Below are positions 58,980-64,000 of a stretch of DNA of 64,000 nucleotides, in pieces. The position numbers were made by a program, and so were the translations under genes. The notes under the pieces were generated by a model. That model saw only the letters and a program-made list of their open reading frames with translations. It made no database searches and was not told the DNA's origin. Source of the DNA: Anthoceros angustus. Taxonomy: Eukaryota > Streptophyta > Anthocerotopsida > Anthocerotales > Anthocerotaceae. How positions within the stretch are numbered: position 1 is the first letter of the stretch; every line of letters begins with the position of its first letter. The stretch covers positions 252,247 to 316,246 of the forward strand of contig MU008187.1 in assembly GCA_010909165.1 (NCBI GenBank), written 5' to 3'.

Positions 58980-60084
58980 GCTTTGATTTGCTAGTGCAAG
59001 AGTTGCTTTGCACACCCTTCCAAGGGGTTCTACATGGGTGATGCCTAGTGCTTGCTTGAGGTAGTTCATCCGCTTCTAAGTAGGCAAAGATGAGTGATTA
59101 TACCGTCGCACCCCAATCTATGTCTTTCGTGACGTCGAGCACAACGAGCGGAATGTCACCGGCTGTTGAGCATCTGTAGGCAAATTTATTCAGCGGCTTG
59201 TGGATATGGATTTGATAGATAGTCCTTCAGATGGATGACTTAGAGCTAGATGTAGAAATACGGATCATTAGCCACTACATGCATCGTCCTTACCATATCT
59301 AGCGCCTCCTGCAGTCTGCCTGCGCGACCTAGAAGATCCACCATGCATGTGTAGTGCTCTGCCATGGGAGTGATGCCATCATGTTTGCTCATAACCTCAA
59401 ATGCGTTAAATACCTGCTAGGCATCGGCCATGCTCCCAAAACTTTTCATACAATGTTAAACCAAACTGCTGGCCACAACCACATCATCTCGAAGTCCTTT
59501 TCCCTAAATCATGTAGTTGCCTTCCCACATGCAAGGCTCCCACATTTGCACACCCTTCCAAGGGGTTCTACATGGGTGATGCCTAGTGCTTGCTTGAGGT
59601 AGTTCATCCGGCTTCTAAGTAGGCAAAGATGAGTGATTATACCGTCGCACCCCAATCTATGTCTTTCAGACGCCGAGCACAACGAGCGGAATGTCACCGG
59701 CCTCATACTCGTAGGCAAATTTATTCACTTGTGGATATGGATTTGATAGATAGTCCTTCGGATGGATGACTTAGAGCTAGATGTAGAAATACGGATCATT
59801 AGCCACTACATGCATCGTCCTTACCATATCTAGCGCCTCGCAATGCACTGCTGACCTAGAAGATCCACCATGCATGTGTAGTGCTCTGCCATGGGAGTGA
59901 TGCCATCATGTTTGCTCATAACCTCAAATGCGTTAAATACCTGCTAGGCATCGGCCATGCTCCCAAAACTTTTCATACAATGTTAAACCAAACTGCTGGC
60001 CACAACCACATCATCTCGAAGTCCTTTTCCCTAAATCTGCGCATGTAGTTGCCTTCCCACATGCAAGGCTCCCACATTTGCACA
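58980..60084 (-). pseudogene. Tandemly duplicated PPR (E/DYW-class) pseudogene fragments
   Basis: Two ~538-bp units (about 59010-59547 and 59548-60084) each encode, on the minus strand, pieces of a pentatricopeptide-repeat RNA-editing-type protein: CANVGALHVGRQLHAQI, GKGLRDDVVVASSLV, SFGSMADA-stop-QVFNAF, [20 protein letters not shown] and [10 protein letters not shown]. In-frame stops and frame shifts occur in both units. The left unit keeps the canonical [10 protein letters not shown], while the right unit is altered there. No intact parent copy lies in the window. Confidence 0.78.
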
Positions 60085-60090
60085 CGCCTA

Positions 60091-60117
60091 CAACATTGAA
60101 GGTCGGCAGCATGCTCG
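60091..60117 (+). repeat. 27-bp fragment identical to IMP1 exon 2
   Basis: Exact match to 56692-56718, directly abutting the TG terminus of the adjacent LTR. Confidence 0.9.
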
Positions 60118-60310
60118 TGTTGGAAGTAAAGCCAACATCTAGTCTAAGTAGTATTAGGATTTGGTCATATGCCCAAATGAAGCGTCATAGGGTTTAGTAT
60201 ATAAGTAAGACACATTAACAATTTTGTACACACAAATCATTTTGTTTTTCTGTATTGCAAAGTTTAGTTGAGCCAAAATTGCTCTCCGCACTTTTACATG
60301 GTATCAGAGC
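60118..60310 (+). mobile_element. LTR-retrotransposon LTR plus primer-binding site (Copia-like)
   Basis: A 181-bp LTR-like segment begins tgttggaagtaaagccaaca and ends ...cttttaca (TG...CA ends). It is followed immediately by tggtatcagagc, the classic primer-binding site complementary to initiator tRNA-Met. About 150 bp of degenerate 5' internal sequence follow; no gag/pol or second LTR is present in the window. The element is thus a 5' fragment, or its body continues in the rearranged sequence downstream. Confidence 0.85.
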
Positions 60311-61316
60311 TCCTAATGCTCTCTACCTCTCCTAAGACATAATGCATGGCCGAGGTAGATCTCGTGCATATCAACATCAACAAAGGAGAAGATTTGGTGG
60401 TGGATCACATTGTCCACGACACAGAAACCAAGTCCCAGTTGACACCGTTCTTGACCTGTACGAGACAAACTACCCCGACATACGGCTAAGGCAGTGGGTT
60501 GGGAGGAATTCAGGCACATCAAGTTCTAGGGCGCGTGCCATCAGGCTACAGCAATCAACAGCGTCTCTCAGCATAGGGGTTATTCTCCATTAAAGGGGTT
60601 TGGGTCCCTAAAGACCAAAAATGACCCAGCAGGCCAAAAATGCATCATCTTTAGCAAAACCACTCTTTAGACATGTCTTGAAAGACATTGACCATGTTAT
60701 TTTCTCGTGAATACTTACGCTATGAGGTTGAAGCCGAAGAAGGTTCATGGATTTCACCTTCACAAGGAAGGGATTTCAAGGATTTTTAATAGGTGCTAGG
60801 AATCCTAAACACCTCTTCGCAGCAATAGTACTTCCTAGGTGGTGAATGAGGCAAACCAAACAAAATTAGTCCAAAAGTTAAACTACGGACGTCCGCGCAA
60901 CCAACACGCAAAAGTAGCAAGTCGAAAGAAGCAATCACACGGACGTCCGCGCAATTGTGAGAGAACATTAACCGATAGCTTGATCATGGCCATCTCGAGA
61001 GGACCAAACTACGACTCTAAAAAGTAGCGCTGGACGTCTGGTGCACTTTGAGTACACAACCCCGGGATCTCCATTGTTAGAGTGAAAAACATAGAAGGAA
61101 TTGGAACAATGCGCCGGACGTTCCGCACATTGGCGCGAGTCTGCTAAAGCCTGCGCCGGACGTCCGGCGCATTTTCTGGAGACCCCAATCTTGTGGGCGT
61201 CCAGCAAGATGGAAATGGTGGAGTGGATGCGCCGGACGTCCGGCGCACATCTATATTTATTCTTTGTCTTCTCTAGAAATATCCGCTTGGGATAGGTGCA
61301 CATAGACTCAATGGCG
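60311..61316. mobile_element. Degenerate element interior with GACGTC palindromes
   Basis: Contains repeated palindromic words around cggacgtccg, including two perfect 20-mers tgcgccggacgtccggcgca (61152-61171, 61228-61247) and shorter or imperfect forms at 60886, 60940, 61027 and 61111. No intact protein. Probably retroelement-derived. Confidence 0.55.
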
Positions 61317-61548
61317 TAAGAACTCCAAGGTTAAGCACCCCTTGGTCGGATCAGTACCAGGATGGGGTGCTTGACTTTGGTGCTATGAGAATTTCTCGGT
61401 TATGCACTCTTGGGTCAAATTAGAACTAGGATGGCTTGCTTGTTTTTGGCGCTTTGAAAACTTTGTAACAACTCCACTGTTAAGCAACCTAGAGGCGTAT
61501 CAATACTAGGATGGAGTGTTGATTTTTAGTGGTTTGAAAAATTTGTAA
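61317..61548 (+). repeat. Three tandem 5S-rRNA-like degenerate units
   Basis: Each 69-80-bp unit resembles the 3' half of plant 5S rRNA, including its internal control region: (aga)actcc-nnn-gttaagca, then agta(c)cagga/actaggatgg, then a gctttg/ggtgctatgag-like end. The aggatgg cores are at 61359, 61428 and 61508; the gtta(a/t)gca cores are 69-80 bp apart. They are too diverged and incomplete to be functional 5S genes. They could be a 5S-derived SINE (SINE3-like), a Cassandra-type TRIM relic or 5S pseudogenes. Confidence 0.72.
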
Positions 61549-61922
61549 ATCATCCCGGTATCTAGGCGTAAAGTCATGAATATTATTTTTGAAAATCATT
61601 TGTTGGTTGATGTTATATTCCCACATTCGCTTTGTATACAACATGTAAAACCTTTTTGGCCTTACTCTATGTGCCCCTTCCGATGACTTGCAGCTGGATC
61701 TCTTTGATTGGTGCGCCAAAATGTCCGCTCATTCGAGTTTGATGCACGATAGATGCATAGGCCTTGGTTTCTAGATGAGCTACATTTTCCAAAATTCGAC
61801 ATGTATGATGGTGGTTTCTAATGGCCAACCTTTTGAAGACATAATGTTTCACAATGTTTTGCAGAGAAGCAAGAAAATAAATAGAATAGATGATTTTTCC
61901 TTGAGTAATGAAAGCCTGTCGG
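61549..61922. other. Spacer between 5S-like units and tandem repeat
   Basis: Only short frames; nothing recognised. Confidence 0.4.
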
Positions 61923-64000
61923 ATGCAGTCGAACACAAGCATAAGAGAGCATCTGCCTGGCCACTGCGAGCCCTAGTGAGAGCCAGCGAGTATCTGAAGA
62001 AAGAGGGCTGGTCGCCCGAGCTGGGGGTTTTGACCAAATGGCTGAGTATTTCAGTGAGGCTCTGAAGGAGGACCTATCTATACCCACTGTGACGCCCACT
62101 ACAGCTGTGGCGCAGCTAGGTGTTCAGAGACGAACTATAGCCAAGCTTCGCCAGGAGATTTTGAATTTAAGATCTGACTTGCTCCATGTGCCACCCATGG
62201 ATAGATTAAGGTTGAAAGCGGTACGGACTTGACAAGAAGAAATGTAAGCTCTGAAGAGTTTGATCAAGAACGGTTGAGGAGGCCTCACCATCCTTTACCT
62301 TGTCCAATTCTGCTGCGGCCCAATCTGCGGATCTAAGTGCGCTTATCTCCGACACGGAGGGGCCAGTCGATGGTATGCCCGCCCCTGGGATTGCTCAATC
62401 ACGGGTTTGAAAAGAGAATTGATGTGAGTGTTGGTGCGGTGGCAAGTGTGCACAAGCAACTTGAACGAAAGTGCTTGCCTACACAAGTATTGACGCAACC
62501 CTCTCCAAACCCGGTGTATTGCACCTCTTTGGAGTATAAGTGCGCCGGACGCTCGCACTCCATTTTGAGCATAAGTGCCACCATCCGCCACTTGGTACAA
62601 AGGTGTGTCCGCTATTTGTGCGGACGGTGGGCACATTAGGTCTTCCTTGGGCTCGGATGCATGGGTGGGTTCGCAAATCATCGAAAACAAAGTGAAATGA
62701 GACATGTGCATCGGATGCGATCGAACACAAGCATAAGAGAGCATCTGCACTGCGAGCCCTAGTGAGAGCCAGAGTATCTGAAGAAAGAGGGCTGGTCGCC
62801 CGAGTGGGGTTTTGACCAAATGGTGAGTATTTCGGTGAGGCTCGAAGGAGGACCTATCTATACCCACCGTGACGCCCACTACGGTGTGGCAGCCTAGGTG
62901 TTCGAGACGAACTATAGCCAAGCTTCGCGGAGATTTTGAATTTAAGATCGACTTGCTCCATGTGCCACCCATGGATAGATTAAGGTTGAAAGCGATGCGG
63001 ACTTGACAAGAAGAAATGTAAGCTACGAAGAGTTTGATCAAGAGCGGTTGAGGAGGCCTCACCATCCTTTACCTTGTCCAATTCTGCTGCGGCCCAATCT
63101 GCGGATCTAAGTGCGGCTTATCTCCGACACGGAGGGGCGGTCAGGGCGGGTACTGCGTGCAGGATTGCTCGAATCACGGGTTTGAAAAGAGAATTGATGT
63201 GAGTGTTGGTGCGGTGGCAAGTGTGCACAAGCAACTTGAACGAAAGTGCTTGCCTACACAAGTATTGACGCAACCCTCTCCAAACCCGGTGTATTGCACC
63301 TCTTTGGAGTATAAGTCGCGGACGTTGGTGCACTCCACTTTTTGAGCATAAGTGCCACCATCCGCCACTTGGTACAAAGGTGTGTCCGCTATTTGTGCGG
63401 ACGGTGGGCACATTAGGTCTTCCTTGGGCTCGGATGCATGGGTGGGTTCGCAAATCATCGAAAACAAAGTGAAATGAGACATGTGCATCGGATGCGATCG
63501 AACACAAGCATAAGAGAGCATCCGCTGCCACCGCGAGCCCTAGTGAGAGCCAGTGAGTATCTGAAGAAAGAGGGCTGGTCGCCCGAGTGGGGTTTTGACC
63601 AAATGGTGAGTATTTCGGTGAGGCTCGAAGGAGGACCTATCTATACCCACCGTGACGCCCACTACGGTGTGGCAGCCTAGGTGTTCGAGACGAACTATAG
63701 CCAAGCTTCGCGGAGATTTTGAATTTAAGATCGACTTGCTCCATGTGCCACCCATGGATAGATTAAGGTTGAAAGCGATGCGGACTTGACAAGAAGAAAT
63801 GTAAGCTACGAAGAGTTTGATCAAGAGCGGTTGAGGAGGCCTCACCATCCTTTACCTTGTCCAATTCTGCTGCGGCCCAATCTGCGGATCTAAGTGCGGC
63901 TTATCTCCGACACGGAGGGGCGGTCAGGGCGGGTACTGCGTGCAGGATTGCTCGAATCACGGGTTTGAAAAGAGAATTGATGTGAGTGTTGGTGCGGTGG
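61923..64000 (+). repeat. Large tandem repeat, unit about 780 bp, continuing past the window
   Basis: Units begin at atgc(a)g(a)tcgaacacaagca: 61923 (792 bp), 62715 (777 bp) and 63492 (at least 509 bp, cut by the window end). Unit 1 keeps a plus-strand frame with coiled-coil-like VQRRTIAKLRQEILNLRSDL, perhaps the origin in a gag-like or cellular exon. Units 2 and 3 are very similar to each other and differ from unit 1 mostly by small losses at CAG/CTG triplets. Confidence 0.92.

Noticed and set aside
61317-61548. Functional 5S rRNA genes
   Set aside because: Only the 3' half is recognisable and control-region bases are altered; kept as a repeat only.

Overview
The window is nuclear DNA of a land plant. 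The evidence is spliceosomal genes with many short introns (about 80-125 bp in the dense part), a plant R2R3-MYB, a trichome-birefringence-like wall acetyltransferase, a beta-1,3-glucanase with an X8 domain, a plastid-targeted YqeH/BPG2-type GTPase, pentatricopeptide-repeat relics and a plant-type CW-MBD protein. A probable EF-hand subunit of the sperm-flagellum dynein regulatory complex (DRC8-like) points to a lineage with swimming sperm: bryophyte, lycophyte, fern or a cycad/Ginkgo-type plant. Short introns and tight gene spacing favour a compact bryophyte or lycophyte genome, but the species cannot be read from the sequence.

Layout. 0.2-4.4 kb: a decayed Mutator-like (MULE/SWIM) element whose outer parts are a ~150-bp inverted repeat. 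5.8-12.9 kb: a dense block of four genes in alternating orientation: a signal-anchored methyltransferase (-), a 12-exon BPG2-like GTPase (+), the telomere CST subunit TEN1 (-) and an MTHFR-like protein (+). Neighbours share promoters of 294 and 97 bp and a 37-bp gap between convergent stops. 13-20.6 kb: gene-free, GC-rich, with many tandem and simple repeats. 20.6-23.4 kb: R2R3-MYB. 24-24.7 kb: an unrecognised gene relic. 25.7-28.4 kb: CUL3 (-), whose intron contains a frameshifted duplicate of the start of exon 2. 29-32.4 kb: AT-rich, with one copy of a MITE. 32.5-35 kb: the DRC8-like gene (-) and an unknown three-exon gene (+), head to head. 35.3-41.2 kb: second dense block: an unknown basic protein (-), TBL (+), CW-MBD (-) and a twin-CX9C COX-assembly protein (-). 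41.5-43.2 kb: degenerate DBP10/RH29 helicase pseudogene. 43.2-52.1 kb: repeat-rich and largely gene-free. 52.2-57 kb: third block: glucanase (+), isochorismatase-like hydrolase (-), IMP1 protease (-). 57-64 kb: transposable-element terrain: second MITE copy, tandemly duplicated PPR pseudogene, an LTR with primer-binding site, a palindrome-rich segment, three 5S-rRNA-like units and a ~780-bp tandem repeat that runs off the window.

Most genes are housekeeping: plastid ribosome biogenesis (BPG2), telomere capping (TEN1), ubiquitin ligation (CUL3), mitochondrial import and respiratory assembly (IMP1, COA4-like), chromatin reading (CW-MBD) and cell wall (TBL, glucanase). They are not an operon, and I see no single new multi-gene system. 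The most unusual items are the 5S-derived repeat triplet, the CUL3 exon duplication, the two-copy MITE, the 27-bp IMP1 fragment abutting an LTR, and the CAG/CTG-centred differences between tandem copies. Exon borders were chosen by hand from GT/AG signals, reading frame and family conservation. No alignment or search was run.
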